From positions 2,458,501 to 2,522,500 of the forward strand of contig NZ_FNRV01000001.1 in assembly GCF_900105115.1 (NCBI RefSeq): 64,000 bases of DNA. The letters are read 5' to 3'. The stretch comes from Pseudomonas mohnii. GTDB taxonomy: Bacteria > Pseudomonadota > Gammaproteobacteria > Pseudomonadales > Pseudomonadaceae. This document shows, in pieces, positions 39,870-50,032 of the stretch; position 1 is the stretch's first letter, and each line of letters begins with the position of its first letter. The notes under the pieces were generated by a model that was not told the origin of the DNA, ran no database searches, and worked only from the letters and a program-made list of their open reading frames with translations. The position numbers and the translations under genes were made by a program.

Positions 39870-41702
39870 GTGTTCTCAGCCTTCCACTTGAGGCGCATGC
39901 GCCTGTCAGCGTTGTCGCTGATCACTGCGGCTTTAGCCCTGACCGCCTGCAACGCGCCATCAGTCTCGACGCTGCCCGTCGCGCCGGAAAGCGCGTCCGG
40001 TTATCGCACCGACCTGCAAGCCCGGCACGCCTCCAGGCACATGGCAGCGGCCGCCAACCCGCTGGCGGCCGAGGCCGGGCGGGAGATGCTGCGTCTTGGC
40101 GGTTCGGCCATCGATGCAGCGATTGCGATGCAAGCGGTATTGACGCTGGTCGAGCCGCAATCTTCCGGCATTGGCGGTGGCGCTTTGATCATGCTGTGGG
40201 ACGGCAAAAACGTGCGCACTTATGACGGACGAGAAACGGCACCGGCCGGCGCCACGGAAAGGCTTTTCCTACAAGCCGATGGTACTCCCATGCCTTTCAC
40301 CCGGGCGCAGATTGGCGGTCGCTCCGTGGGGACGCCAGGCGTGTTGCGCGCTCTTGAACTGGCCCACAAAAAACATGGCCGCCTGCCTTGGGCGCAGCTG
40401 TTCGAACCGGCGATCAAACTGGCGGAGCAAGGTTTCGCCATTTCGCCACGCCTGCACCAGTTGATCGCGTCGGATTCGTCGCTGCGCAGTTCGCCCGACA
40501 TGGTGGCCTACTTCCTGAATGCCGATGGCAGCCCGAAAGCCATTGGCACCCGCCTGAAAAACCCGGCATTGGCCGCCGTACTGCAACGCATCGCCAACGA
40601 AGGGCCGGATGCGCTGTACCGGGGTGTCGTCGCGCAGGAGATCGTGAGAAAGGTTCAGGGCCACGCCAACCCCGGCAGCCTGTCACTGAACGACCTCAAG
40701 GACTATACCGCCAAGGAGCGTGCGCCACTGTGCACCGACTATCAGCGCTGGCAGGTCTGCGGCATGCCGCCACCGTCGTCGGGCGGCATCGCCGTGGCGC
40801 AGATCCTCGGTACGCTGCAAGCCTTGGAGGCACGCGACAAACACTACGCCCTGGCGCCGTTGAAACCGCTAAAAACCAACGCGCCGGCGGGGATTGAACC
40901 CGACCCGCAAGCCGTGCACCTGATTTCCGAAGCCGAGCGCCTGACCTATGCCGATCGCGCGCAGTACGTGGCGGATACGGACTTCGTGCCGGTTCCGGTC
41001 AAGGGCCTGGTAGACCCGGGTTATCTGGCCAGCCGCGCCGCCCTGATCGGTGAGCGCAGCATGGGCACGGCTGAACCGGGCACGCCTCCAGGCATTCAGG
41101 TTGCCTACGCGCCGGACCGGTCGCCGTTGCGCATCTCCACCTCTCAGGTGGTCGCCGTCGACGACGAAGGCGGCGCTGTGTCCATGACCACCACCATCGA
41201 GTCTGCCTTTGGTTCGCACCTGATGGTTCAAGGATTCCTGCTCAACAATGAGATGACAGACTTCTCGTTCATCCCCGAAGAGAACGGACAAAAAGTCGCC
41301 AACCGTGTCGAACCCGGCAAGCGCCCACGTTCGTCCATGGCCCCGACCTTGATCTTCGACCGCCAGAGCGGTGAATTCCTCGCCACCATCGGCTCACCCG
41401 GTGGTTCGCAAATCATCGAATACGTCGCCAAGTCCACCATCGGCCTGCTCGACTGGAACCTCGATGCGCAGCAAGCCATCAACCTGCCCAACTTCGGCAG
41501 CCGCAATGGCCCCACCGAGCTGGAACGCGGGCAGTTCAGCCCGGCGTTGATTCAGGCGTTGAAAGCCAAAGGGCACGAGGTGAATGAAATCGACATGACC
41601 AGCGGCACCCAGGCGATTGTTCGGGCCAGGGATGCACAGGGCAAAGTATCGCTGACCGGTGGAGCCGACCCACGGCGTGAGGGAGAAGCGCTGGGGGATT
41701 GA
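39870..41702 (+). CDS. ggt: Gamma-glutamyltransferase precursor
   Basis: 610 aa. The start is placed at the GTG at 39870, 8 bp after GGAG; GTG 39861 and ATG 39897 are alternatives. The N-terminus is a signal with a lipobox-like LALTAC, so this may be a lipoprotein. Ntn-hydrolase features are SGIGGGALIMLWDGK and the catalytic Thr in ISTSQVVAVDDEGGAVSMTTTIES, where the precursor is cleaved to two subunits. The gamma-glutamyl pocket SPGGSQIIEY is near the C-terminus. It degrades glutathione in the periplasm. Confidence 0.92.
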   Translation: MFSAFHLRRMRLSALSLITAALALTACNAPSVSTLPVAPESASGYRTDLQARHASRHMAAAANPLAAEAGREMLRLGGSAIDAAIAMQAVLTLVEPQSSGIGGGALIMLWDGKNVRTYDGRETAPAGATERLFLQADGTPMPFTRAQIGGRSVGTPGVLRALELAHKKHGRLPWAQLFEPAIKLAEQGFAISPRLHQLIASDSSLRSSPDMVAYFLNADGSPKAIGTRLKNPALAAVLQRIANEGPDALYRGVVAQEIVRKVQGHANPGSLSLNDLKDYTAKERAPLCTDYQRWQVCGMPPPSSGGIAVAQILGTLQALEARDKHYALAPLKPLKTNAPAGIEPDPQAVHLISEAERLTYADRAQYVADTDFVPVPVKGLVDPGYLASRAALIGERSMGTAEPGTPPGIQVAYAPDRSPLRISTSQVVAVDDEGGAVSMTTTIESAFGSHLMVQGFLLNNEMTDFSFIPEENGQKVANRVEPGKRPRSSMAPTLIFDRQSGEFLATIGSPGGSQIIEYVAKSTIGLLDWNLDAQQAINLPNFGSRNGPTELERGQFSPALIQALKAKGHEVNEIDMTSGTQAIVRARDAQGKVSLTGGADPRREGEALGD

Positions 41703-41820
41703 GCCTTGCGCACAGATGAGAAAGGGCCTACCGAGAGCTGGGCCCTTGTTTGCAACTTGAGATCAGGCTGGCCACACCCGGAATGACAGGCGAAGCCTTG
41801 ATCACCGCCGTCACGCCGGC

Positions 41821-42915
41821 TTATCGACTGATTTTCAGCGCCTGCCGACTCCGGTGTTTCTCCAGCGCCAGTTCGATCAACCGCGTGACCAGTTCACTGT
41901 AGGTCATGCCAGCGGCCTGCCACAGTTTCGGGTACATGCTGATGCGGGTGAATCCGGGCAGCGAATTGATTTCGTTGATCAGCACTTCACCGCTGTCGGT
42001 CAGAAACACATCGACCCGCGCCAGCCCGGAACAGCCCAGGACGTGGAACGCTTCGACGGCCATGGCACGAATACGTTCGCTGGCCTCGTGACTGATGCTG
42101 GCCGGCACCACCACTTCAGCGGCCTTGTCATCGATGTACTTGCTGTCGTAGGAATAAAACCCGCTGTGCACCACGATTTCGCCACAACCGCTGGCGATGG
42201 CGTCTTCGTTACCGAGCACCGCGCATTCGATCTCGCGGCCACTGACGGCAGACTCGACCAGCACTTTTGCATCGAAACCCAATGCCAGCTCGACGGCCGC
42301 GGTGTATTCGGCTTCGTCGTTGACTTTGCTCACTCCCACGGAAGAGCCCTGGTTTGCCGGCTTGACGAACAACGGCAAACCGAGCTTGTCCGCCACCTCG
42401 GCGAATCCGTTGCGCACCACGGTAGCTCGGGTCAGGGTCACGAAGGGCGTGACCGCCAGCCCGGCATCGCGCAGCAGACGTTTGCTGATGTCCTTGTCCA
42501 TGCACACCGCCGAACCGAGCACATCGGAGCCGACAAACGGCAGGTCCGCCATGCGCAATAGCCCCTGCAGGCAGCCGTCTTCACCGAGGGTCCCGTGGAC
42601 AATCGGGAAGATCACATCGACATGGCCCAACAATTCCTGACTGGAGGTTTCGACCAATTGCTGGCTGACCTTGCCCGGCACGACGGCCAATTCGCGATTG
42701 GACTGATTGAGGGCGATCAGCGCCGGGTTTTCCTGATTCAGCAGGAAATTCGACGGGTCATTGAGGTGCCAGTGGCCTTGTTTATCGATACCGATCAACA
42801 CCGGTTCGAAGCGCGAACGATCCAGCGCATCGACGATGTTTTTCGCCGACTGCAACGACACTTCGTGCTCTGCCGACCGGCCCCCGAAAACAATCCCTAC
42901 CCGCAACTTGCTCAT
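41821..42915 (-). CDS. ddl: D-alanine--D-alanine ligase
   Basis: 364 aa ATP-grasp enzyme, DdlA-sized. It begins [22 protein letters not shown], the signature of the family, and contains [33 protein letters not shown] and the metal-binding [22 protein letters not shown]. It is not next to murC/ftsQ, so it is probably a second ligase outside the dcw cluster. Confidence 0.96.
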   Translation of the reverse strand: MSKLRVGIVFGGRSAEHEVSLQSAKNIVDALDRSRFEPVLIGIDKQGHWHLNDPSNFLLNQENPALIALNQSNRELAVVPGKVSQQLVETSSQELLGHVDVIFPIVHGTLGEDGCLQGLLRMADLPFVGSDVLGSAVCMDKDISKRLLRDAGLAVTPFVTLTRATVVRNGFAEVADKLGLPLFVKPANQGSSVGVSKVNDEAEYTAAVELALGFDAKVLVESAVSGREIECAVLGNEDAIASGCGEIVVHSGFYSYDSKYIDDKAAEVVVPASISHEASERIRAMAVEAFHVLGCSGLARVDVFLTDSGEVLINEINSLPGFTRISMYPKLWQAAGMTYSELVTRLIELALEKHRSRQALKISR

Positions 42916-42962
42916 TGCCTGACCTCTTCGTGAATCTCTTTATGGCTAGGGTAGCAGCCAAC

Positions 42963-43562
42963 TCAGGGCTGTAAGGTTTTGCCATCCACCGGGTTGCCGA
43001 TGGTCAGAAAGTGCCCACCGGCGACGTGGTGCAGGGTGCGCAACGCGTCCTGGCCCTCAAAGTGCCAACGTCCGTCACTGAACACGCGCTCGTCGGCCTG
43101 AGCGGCAATCACCTGCGCCAGAAACAGATCGTACTGCTGATGATTGTCGGGCTCCGGCAGCAGCCGGCATTCGAGCCAGGCAACGCAGCCTTCGAGCATC
43201 GGCGCGTCGATCAGTTCGGCGTCGAACGTCGGCAAGTCATAGATCTGGAATTTGTCGCGCCCTTGCTCCCGCGTCAGCTCCAGGCCAGACGTCGAGCCAA
43301 CGGTCTGGACGATATCGGCCTGGGCTGCGCAGGGAACGTTCAGTACGAAGGTCCCGGAGGCTTCCAGCAGCTGTCGGGTCCAGGTGGACTTGTCCAGCAC
43401 CACAGCGATTTTCGGCGGTTCGAAATCCAGCGGCATGGCCCAGGCCGCCGCCATGATATTGCGCTGACCGTCATGGGCCGCGCTAACCAGAACGGTGGGC
43501 CCATGATTGAGCAGACGGTAGGCTTTGGACAACGGGACCGGACGACGGTGAGAAACGCTCAT
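42963..43562 (-). CDS. Flavin reductase family (FMN-binding) protein
   Basis: 199 aa with a flavin reductase-like split-barrel domain. NHGPTVLVSAAHDGQRNIMAAAWAMPLDFEPPKIAVVLDK is the FMN-binding core typical of the DIM6/NTAB group. The partner oxygenase, if any, is not nearby. It lies upstream of ddl on the same strand at a 47-bp distance. Confidence 0.9.
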   Translation of the reverse strand: MSVSHRRPVPLSKAYRLLNHGPTVLVSAAHDGQRNIMAAAWAMPLDFEPPKIAVVLDKSTWTRQLLEASGTFVLNVPCAAQADIVQTVGSTSGLELTREQGRDKFQIYDLPTFDAELIDAPMLEGCVAWLECRLLPEPDNHQQYDLFLAQVIAAQADERVFSDGRWHFEGQDALRTLHHVAGGHFLTIGNPVDGKTLQP

Positions 43563-43694
43563 GGATGTCTGCTCCTGGGGGAAAGAGCCGATTGTAACGA
43601 CATCTGGCGAGAGCTGGCTTGATCAGGTGTAAGGATCAGAGCCTGCTCCGCGTCGACACCGGATGTGAACCCAAGGCAGCGATCTTTTAACGGA

Positions 43695-45011
43695 TCAGGT
43701 CGCCAACTGATTGGCAAACTGCCCCACGGCATTCACCACTTTCTGCGCACCGTCCTGGATCTCGACAATCACCGTGCCAGCTTCCGCCGCCAGCGTCAGC
43801 CCGTGCTCGGCCTGCAGCTTGCCGTCGGTGACCAGGGCCACGGCGTTGCGCGCCATATCCTGGTTCTGCCGCACCACCACAACAATTTCGTCGGTGGCCT
43901 GGCTGGTCCGCGAAGCCAGTTGCCGGACCTCATCCGCCACCACGGCAAACCCTCGGCCCTGCTCACCGGCACGTGCCGCTTCGATGGCCGCGTTGAGCGC
44001 CAGCAGGTTGGTTTGTTCGGCGATGCCGCTGATGGTTTTGACGATGGTGCCGATCACCAGCGACTGCTCATTGAGCGCCTCAATGCCATCACCTGCGGTT
44101 TGCATGTGCTTGGCCAGATCACGCATCACTTCCACCGCCTGATTGACCACGGTACTGCCCCGCTGGGCGCTCTGATCGGTTTGCTGCGAGGTGCTGTAGG
44201 CGATGTTCGCTGCTTCGGCGACGGCTTGCTCCTGATTGACCTGATCGGTGACCACCGTGGCGAACTTCACCACTTTGTAAAGTTTGTTATTGGCATCGAC
44301 CACCGGATTGTAAGAGGCCTCCAGCCATACCGTACGACCATGGCTATCGACGCGCTTGAAGCGATCAACCACATACTCACCCGCGTTCAGTCGACGCCAG
44401 AAGTCCTGATACTCGGCACTGTTGGCCTCTTCCGGCAGGCAAAACATGCGGTGATGCTTGCCCTTGATCTGCGCCAGGCTGTAACCCATGCCGCTGAGAA
44501 AGCGGTCGTTGGCGGTCAACACATTGCCATTGAGATCGAACTCGATCACCGCCGTCGAACGCATCAGCGCGCCGATCAGGTTTTCGTGTTCACGGGAGGT
44601 CTCGATGGTGCGGGTCAGGTCGCTGGAGAAAATCGAAAAATGCTTGATCTGGCCATTGGCCGAGCGCACTGGCTGCAGGATCGAACGCAACCATGCTTCC
44701 TGGCCGGTGCCCCGCAACAGGCGCACCGCGCCGGCAAAGTGCTCGCCACGGCTCATCGCAGCCTTGAAACGCAACTGGAATTCGTCGTTTCTCACATGCT
44801 CGGGAACGATTTCTTCGATGCGCCGGCCAATCAGCTCGTCGCTCTTGTAGTGCATTTCGCTGAGGAAATTCTGATTGACCGATTGGACCCGCCCATCTGT
44901 ATCGAGGGTCAACACAAGCATCTCGCTTTCCAGGCTTTCCTTCACTTGCTGAAGGCTGGAGAGTTCTTCGCGAAGAGCCGATAGCTCCTGCTTCAAGCGT
45001 TTATTGAACAT
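43695..45011 (-). CDS. PAS-PAS-MCP sensory protein (BdlA-like)
   Basis: 438 aa, no membrane segment. Two PAS domains (about 20-135 and 145-260) precede a short MCP signalling domain with [42 protein letters not shown]. This soluble layout and length match BdlA, which controls biofilm dispersion in P. aeruginosa, and Aer2-like receptors. An N-terminal coiled coil of about 20 residues comes first. It may bind heme or FAD through the PAS domains, but this cannot be told from sequence alone. Confidence 0.88.
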   Translation of the reverse strand: MFNKRLKQELSALREELSSLQQVKESLESEMLVLTLDTDGRVQSVNQNFLSEMHYKSDELIGRRIEEIVPEHVRNDEFQLRFKAAMSRGEHFAGAVRLLRGTGQEAWLRSILQPVRSANGQIKHFSIFSSDLTRTIETSREHENLIGALMRSTAVIEFDLNGNVLTANDRFLSGMGYSLAQIKGKHHRMFCLPEEANSAEYQDFWRRLNAGEYVVDRFKRVDSHGRTVWLEASYNPVVDANNKLYKVVKFATVVTDQVNQEQAVAEAANIAYSTSQQTDQSAQRGSTVVNQAVEVMRDLAKHMQTAGDGIEALNEQSLVIGTIVKTISGIAEQTNLLALNAAIEAARAGEQGRGFAVVADEVRQLASRTSQATDEIVVVVRQNQDMARNAVALVTDGKLQAEHGLTLAAEAGTVIVEIQDGAQKVVNAVGQFANQLAT

Positions 45012-45140
45012 GGGGATGCACCGATGGACTGGGGTAGAAAGCGATTTACAGCCTAACCATCGGCCTTGCGGATCTTTTCTGAAGAGTGTTTCAGCTTTGT
45101 CCTACAAAAATAGTTCAGGCACCCCCATCGTGTTGTTGAT

Positions 45141-46454
45141 TCACGCAGCGCCAACGGTCGAACAACTTGCGATTTTCGGCATCCGCGTACCGAAGTATGC
45201 CGCGCTGCTTACGCCCACCGCCCCCATCACAGCGCAGAAAATCACACAGATCCACGGACTCCACGGCATCAGACCGATCAACAGCAGCGGTGTGATACTG
45301 GCCCAGGCCGCGTAGGCAATGTTGTAGGTGAACGAGATGCCCGACACACGAATCCGCGCCGGGAACAGGCTGACCATCACCGAGGGCACCGCACCGACCA
45401 CTCCGCAACCGAGCCCCGCCACCGCGTAGGCCAGACCGACCCAGTCGCCGCCGCTGATCAGACAGGTGTAAAGCACGCCGATACCCAACGGCAGCAGCAG
45501 GCTATACAACATCACCGTGCGCCAGGCGCCGATGCGATCGACCAGTAACCCGGCGAGCACGCAGCCAATGTTCAAAAAAACAATGCCCAATGCGCTCAGG
45601 GCGAAGGTGTGACTGGCGGTCATGCCGAAGGTTTTCTGCATCATGGTTGGCGTGATGACCACGAACACCACCACCGCCGACGTCAACACACAGGTGAGGA
45701 TCATTGCCGGCAGCATGGCCAGGCGATGTTCACGCAGGACACTGCGCAGCGGCAGCTCCACGGTTTGCTCGCGCCGCCCCTGCATGGCCATGAACACCGG
45801 CGTTTCACTGAGCCAGCGGCGCAGCCAGACGCCAATCACACCAAACACGCCGCCCAGCAGAAACGGGTAACGCCAGGCGTAATCGAGGATTTCGCCCGGG
45901 GTGAAGGCCTGCGCCAGGAAGGTGGCCGTCAAGGCACCGAGCAGATAACCGAAGGTCAGTCCTGCCTGCAAAAAACCCAGGGCATAGCCCCGATGGCCCG
46001 CAGGCGCATGCTCGGCGACGAACACCCAGGCGCTCGGCACTTCACCGCCCACGGCCGCCCCTTGAAACACTCTCAGGAGCAACAGCAACAGCGGGGCGAA
46101 ATAGCCGATTTGCGCGTAGGTCGGCATGATTCCGATCAGCAGACAGGGCAACGCCATCATCAGGATGCTCAGGCTGAAGACTCTTTTGCGGCCCAAACGG
46201 TCGGCGAAATGTGCCATCAGGATCCCGCCCAGAGGACGTGCCAGATAGCCGGTGACGAAGATGCCGAAGCTTTGCAGCAAGCGCAGCCATTCAGGCATTT
46301 CCGGCGGGAAGAACAACTGGCTCAGGGTCAGCGCGAAAAATACGAAGATGATGAAATCGTAGATTTCCAGCGCGCCGCCGAGGGCGGCAAGCCCCAAGGT
46401 TTTGTAGTCCGAGCGATTGAAGGGCGTCGGGGGTGAATCGGTGTTGGCAGTCAT
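45141..46454 (-). CDS. MFS transporter, metabolite:H+ symporter (MHS) group
   Basis: 437 aa from the ATG at 46454 (MTANTDSPPTPFNRSDYK). About 12 membrane segments. LGGALEIYDFIIFVFFALTLSQLFFP and GGILMAHFADRLGRKRVFSLSILMMALP mark the MHS/ProP-like group that imports carboxylates or betaines. The substrate is unknown. It is divergent from the AtoE-type transporter. Confidence 0.88.
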   Translation of the reverse strand: MTANTDSPPTPFNRSDYKTLGLAALGGALEIYDFIIFVFFALTLSQLFFPPEMPEWLRLLQSFGIFVTGYLARPLGGILMAHFADRLGRKRVFSLSILMMALPCLLIGIMPTYAQIGYFAPLLLLLLRVFQGAAVGGEVPSAWVFVAEHAPAGHRGYALGFLQAGLTFGYLLGALTATFLAQAFTPGEILDYAWRYPFLLGGVFGVIGVWLRRWLSETPVFMAMQGRREQTVELPLRSVLREHRLAMLPAMILTCVLTSAVVVFVVITPTMMQKTFGMTASHTFALSALGIVFLNIGCVLAGLLVDRIGAWRTVMLYSLLLPLGIGVLYTCLISGGDWVGLAYAVAGLGCGVVGAVPSVMVSLFPARIRVSGISFTYNIAYAAWASITPLLLIGLMPWSPWICVIFCAVMGAVGVSSAAYFGTRMPKIASCSTVGAA

Positions 46455-46654
46455 GAAAAGAACTCTGGTGCAGGCAAAAACCAAGGCGCCCATGGTCTAC
46501 GCAAACGCGCCAGCGGACAACCCGCTAGACTAAAGTCGCATAGTCGCAAAACAGCCCCGCACAAAACTTTCGGGTGAATTAATGTCGATGTCTGTCCGAA
46601 CGGGCCGCTACCGCCCCGAAGACCACAATAAACATAATAATTCGAGGTACTCCC

Positions 46655-48073
46655 GTGGCCGCTGATATCGAAGATAGCCGCTCCGCCCGCTTTGCCCTGC
46701 GCTGCTCAAGTTTTGCCGAACGCTGGTTCCCCGATTCCTGGGTGTTTGCCGCGCTGGCCGTGATTATCGTCGCCCTCGCCACCATGGCCATGGGCGCCAA
46801 ACCCACCGACGCGGCCATGGCATTCGGCGACGGTTTCTGGAGCCTGATCCCGTTCACCATGCAAATGGCTTTCGTGGTGATCGGCGGGTATGTGGTCGCC
46901 AGCTCGCCACCGGCAGTCAAGCTGATCGACCGTCTGGCGAAAATCCCGAAAAACGGCCGATCCGCCGTGGCCTGGGTGGCGCTGATCTCCATGGTTGCAT
47001 CGCTGCTGAACTGGGGCCTGTCGCTGGTGTTCGGCGGCTTGCTGGTGCGCGCCCTCGCCCGCCGTACCGACCTGAAGATGGACTATCGCGCCGCCGGTGC
47101 CGCAGCGTACCTGGGCCTTGGCGCGGTGTGGGCCTTGGGCTTGTCATCGTCCGCGGCGCAATTGCAGGCCAACCCGGCCAGTCTGCCGCCGTCGATTCTG
47201 TCGATCACCGGGGTCATTCCCTTCACCCAGACCATCTTTCTCTGGCAGTCGGGTGTGATGTTGCTGGCGCTGGTCGTCGTCTCGATCATCATCGCCTACG
47301 CGACCGCCCCCGGCCCTAACTCGGCACGTGACGCCAAAGCCTGCGGGGTCGACCCGAGTTTCAATCTACCGCCCCTGCAACCACGCACCCGTCCCGGCGA
47401 ATGGCTGGAGCACAGCCCGCTGCTCATCATACTTTTGGTGCTGCTGGCCGCCGGATGGCTGTTCCATGAGTTTTCGACCAAACCGGCGATCAGTGCGATC
47501 TCCGGCCTTAACACTTACAACTTCCTGTTCATCATGCTCGGTGCGCTGCTGCACTGGCGCCCGCGCAGCTTCCTCGACGCCGTGGCCCGTGCGGTACCGA
47601 CCACCACCGGCGTGCTGATCCAGTTCCCCCTGTACGGCTCGATCGCCGCGTTGATGACCACGGTCAAAGGCGCTGATGCCCAGACCCTGGCCCATCACAT
47701 CTCGACCTTCTTCGTCAGCATCGCGTCCCACGATACCTATGCGCTGCTGATGGGCGTGTACTCGGCGATCCTCGGCTTCTTCATTCCGTCCGGTGGCGGC
47801 AAGTGGATCATCGAGGCGCCGTATGTGATGCAAGTCGCCACGGATCTGAACTACCACCTGGGTTGGGCCGTGCAGATCTACAACGCCGCCGAAGCCCTGC
47901 CCAACCTGATCAACCCGTTCTACATGCTGCCGCTGCTGGGCGTGCTCGGGCTGAAGGCGCGGGACCTGATCGGATTTTCGTTCGTGCAACTGCTGGTGCA
48001 CACGCCGTTGGTGTTGCTGTTGCTCTGGGCGCTGGGAACGACGCTGGCGTATACGCCGCCGGTAATGCCGTAG
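46655..48073 (+). CDS. Short-chain fatty acid transporter (AtoE/TIGR00366)
   Basis: 472 aa, GTG start at 46655 with CGAGGT upstream. Multiple membrane segments and the family blocks FAERWFPDSWVFAALAVIIVALAT, LGLGAVWALGLSSSAAQLQANPASLPP and GFFIPSGGGKWIIEAPYVMQVATDL fit AtoE. It would import butyrate or acetoacetate. In many pseudomonads atoE neighbours CoA-transferase genes, but none is present here. Confidence 0.9.
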   Translation: MAADIEDSRSARFALRCSSFAERWFPDSWVFAALAVIIVALATMAMGAKPTDAAMAFGDGFWSLIPFTMQMAFVVIGGYVVASSPPAVKLIDRLAKIPKNGRSAVAWVALISMVASLLNWGLSLVFGGLLVRALARRTDLKMDYRAAGAAAYLGLGAVWALGLSSSAAQLQANPASLPPSILSITGVIPFTQTIFLWQSGVMLLALVVVSIIIAYATAPGPNSARDAKACGVDPSFNLPPLQPRTRPGEWLEHSPLLIILLVLLAAGWLFHEFSTKPAISAISGLNTYNFLFIMLGALLHWRPRSFLDAVARAVPTTTGVLIQFPLYGSIAALMTTVKGADAQTLAHHISTFFVSIASHDTYALLMGVYSAILGFFIPSGGGKWIIEAPYVMQVATDLNYHLGWAVQIYNAAEALPNLINPFYMLPLLGVLGLKARDLIGFSFVQLLVHTPLVLLLLWALGTTLAYTPPVMP

Positions 48074-48087
48074 ACCGCTGGAACTTT

Positions 48088-48112
48088 TGTGGGAGGCGGT
48101 GCAGCTCCCACA
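48088..48112. terminator. Hairpin after the AtoE-type transporter gene
   Basis: TGTGGGAG ... CTCCCACA, an 8-bp perfect stem with a 9-nt loop and a short TTTGAG tail. It resembles the REP-related hairpin at 11881. Confidence 0.55.
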
Positions 48113-48179
48113 TTTGAGAGGTGTCATGAGCCGCATGCTGTACCCGCCAACGGACCCATAGGCTAAAAAGGATCTGAGC

Positions 48180-49352
48180 ATGATCAAACTCGCAGGACTG
48201 TCTCTCGCGGCACTCACCCTGAGCGCCGCCGCCCACGCCGATGTGACCCTGAACCTGGGCAGTACCGAACGCCTCACGCGTCTTTTTGCTTATCCCAACA
48301 ACTGCAACGTGATTTGCTTTCGCAACTGGACACTCGAGCAAACGGTCGAGCATTACCTGACCCAAAGCGTGCAGCGCGATGGCTACGGCACCGCGAAGGT
48401 TCTGGTCAAAACCGATAATGGTCAGCTCTTCACTGTCATCAGCGGCGTACCCGCCGACTATCAAAAACCCTTGACGGCGCTACTCGACGCCGGCGATCTG
48501 GCTTACACCGGCGCCAGCAAACTGAATGCCGACGGCAAGTGGGCCTATAACTGGTATTTTTTCCTGCCGCTGGGCATGGCCCTGGAACACCGCAGAAGCG
48601 TCCAACTGCTGCATTTCCCGCCCGACTATTCATTGACCCAGGCCCAGGATTACCTCAAGTCAGCCACGACGGATCGCTGGGCCTCATTACTGACGATCAA
48701 TGGCGTCCCGGCCGAGCAGACGCCGAGCTACCAGACGATCATCGACATCGCTCCGATTGCCGCGCCGTCCAACGCCGGCAAGGACCTGGAAGGTGTCTAC
48801 GATTATTTCAAGGACTACCAGACCACCATGGTCAAGAACCTCAGCCGAAATGCCAGCGGCGAGGCCGTGCCGATGGTTGCGTTTGGTTCACCGGTGCGTG
48901 ACTGGATCAAACAGCAGTACGGACCGACGGTGAACGTACTGGGCCTGGTGAATATCAGCCCGAACGAAGGGCTGAAAGTACCCGTTCTGGGTGCCAACCA
49001 CCCGAGCTACATTTGGTACGCCGCCGACCCGGCAAACTACACCGGCACCGATGCCAAGGCCAAAGCCGATGCAGCGGGACTGAAAGTCATGGGACAGGAC
49101 CTGAGCGCCGCGTGCTGGCAGGCCGCCATGGGCCGCGAGACTGACAGCAATGCTGATATTGAGCTCAGAAGTTGCACGCAAACCTGGCAAGTGGCCCAGA
49201 AAGATAAAACCTGCGAGCTGTTCTACACCTCGATCCGCAATCTGACGCCTCAACAAGCCGCAGGCAAATGCGCGTCGGCAACGATCCAGGCCCAGCTCAA
49301 ACAACTCAAGGCACCTGCACCGGAAACCGCACTTCCCGCTCCAGCGTTTTAG
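48180..49352 (+). CDS. Secreted protein of unknown family
   Basis: 390 aa. A clear signal peptide (MIKLAGLSLAALTLSAAAHA) is followed by a mature protein of about 370 residues that I do not recognise. It has six or more cysteines: CNVICF near 41-45, and three others in the C-terminal third (SAACWQ, LRSCTQTW, DKTCELF, GKCAS), suggesting disulfides. Segments YNWYFFLPLGMALEHRRSVQLLHFPPDYSL and GLVNISPNEGLKVPVLGANHPSYIWYAADP look like globular enzyme or binding-domain cores. The C-terminus is Pro/Ala-rich. An AAAAGGAT ribosome site supports the start. Confidence 0.75.
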   Translation: MIKLAGLSLAALTLSAAAHADVTLNLGSTERLTRLFAYPNNCNVICFRNWTLEQTVEHYLTQSVQRDGYGTAKVLVKTDNGQLFTVISGVPADYQKPLTALLDAGDLAYTGASKLNADGKWAYNWYFFLPLGMALEHRRSVQLLHFPPDYSLTQAQDYLKSATTDRWASLLTINGVPAEQTPSYQTIIDIAPIAAPSNAGKDLEGVYDYFKDYQTTMVKNLSRNASGEAVPMVAFGSPVRDWIKQQYGPTVNVLGLVNISPNEGLKVPVLGANHPSYIWYAADPANYTGTDAKAKADAAGLKVMGQDLSAACWQAAMGRETDSNADIELRSCTQTWQVAQKDKTCELFYTSIRNLTPQQAAGKCASATIQAQLKQLKAPAPETALPAPAF

Positions 49353-49502
49353 ATCAAAGAACCGATGAACGGCCGGTCTCGCTGTCAGTTATGACAGTAG
49401 ACCCGCCGACTCATCTGCGAGAGGCTTAGGCGAAACCATGTTGCAGCGCTGACAGGATCGTCAGATGAAGGAAGTCGCAGCATCCAGCCAACAAGGATCG
49501 TT

Positions 49503-50027
49503 ATGAAAGCCAATGCCCCTCGCAATTCTCTCGCCGCGCCGCCCGCCGGTGTCTATCCCTATGCGCAGCTGCCGACTCGCCTGGGATTCCCCTCCCGGGC
49601 AGACTTCGAGATCATCGCCAACGACCAAGGCACAGCGATTGCCATAGCTGCCTTGCGCGAGTTTCCCCGTATCAGCCGAATTTGCCGGATATCGGGACAA
49701 CTACTGCCCTATCGTTGCCGATATACCCGGCAACTCGCTCCCGGCGTGCATGTCTTCGACCCACGCTTCTGTGGATTGCTGCAACACGCTTGCGACCCAA
49801 ATGTCTTTCTCGACATGAGCGAGCTATGGCTGTGGGCGCTGAAGGACATACAGAAAGGTGACTGGCTGACGATCGACTACGCCGCCACCGAAGACAAACT
49901 GTTGCGTCAGTTCGCCTGTCAATGCGGTTCGTACAAATGTCGCGGCTGGATCACCGGCTACAATGAATCGCCAAACGCCGACGGCCAGGCCTTTTTACAG
50001 CGCTGGCGTCGGCATCTGTTCGACTGA
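49503..50027 (+). CDS. SET-domain protein, putative lysine methyltransferase
   Basis: 174 aa. The C-terminal half holds SET-type motifs: LQHACDPNVFLD (residues 93-104; canonical NHSCxPN) and KGDWLTIDYAATE (118-130; canonical GEELTIDY), followed by a post-SET CxCxxxxC (CQCGSYKC, 139-146) and CRGWITGY. Such short SET proteins usually modify lysines of proteins using SAM. The bacterial target is unknown. The N-terminal half is less conserved. It is 150 bp after the secreted protein and 5 bp from the convergent carbonic anhydrase stop. Confidence 0.8.
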   Translation: MKANAPRNSLAAPPAGVYPYAQLPTRLGFPSRADFEIIANDQGTAIAIAALREFPRISRICRISGQLLPYRCRYTRQLAPGVHVFDPRFCGLLQHACDPNVFLDMSELWLWALKDIQKGDWLTIDYAATEDKLLRQFACQCGSYKCRGWITGYNESPNADGQAFLQRWRRHLFD

Positions 50028-50032
50028 ATGCG

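Noticed and set aside
46625..46642. Crc/Hfq motif before the AtoE-type gene
   Set aside because: The A-rich stretch has near matches only; no full AANAANAA is present.
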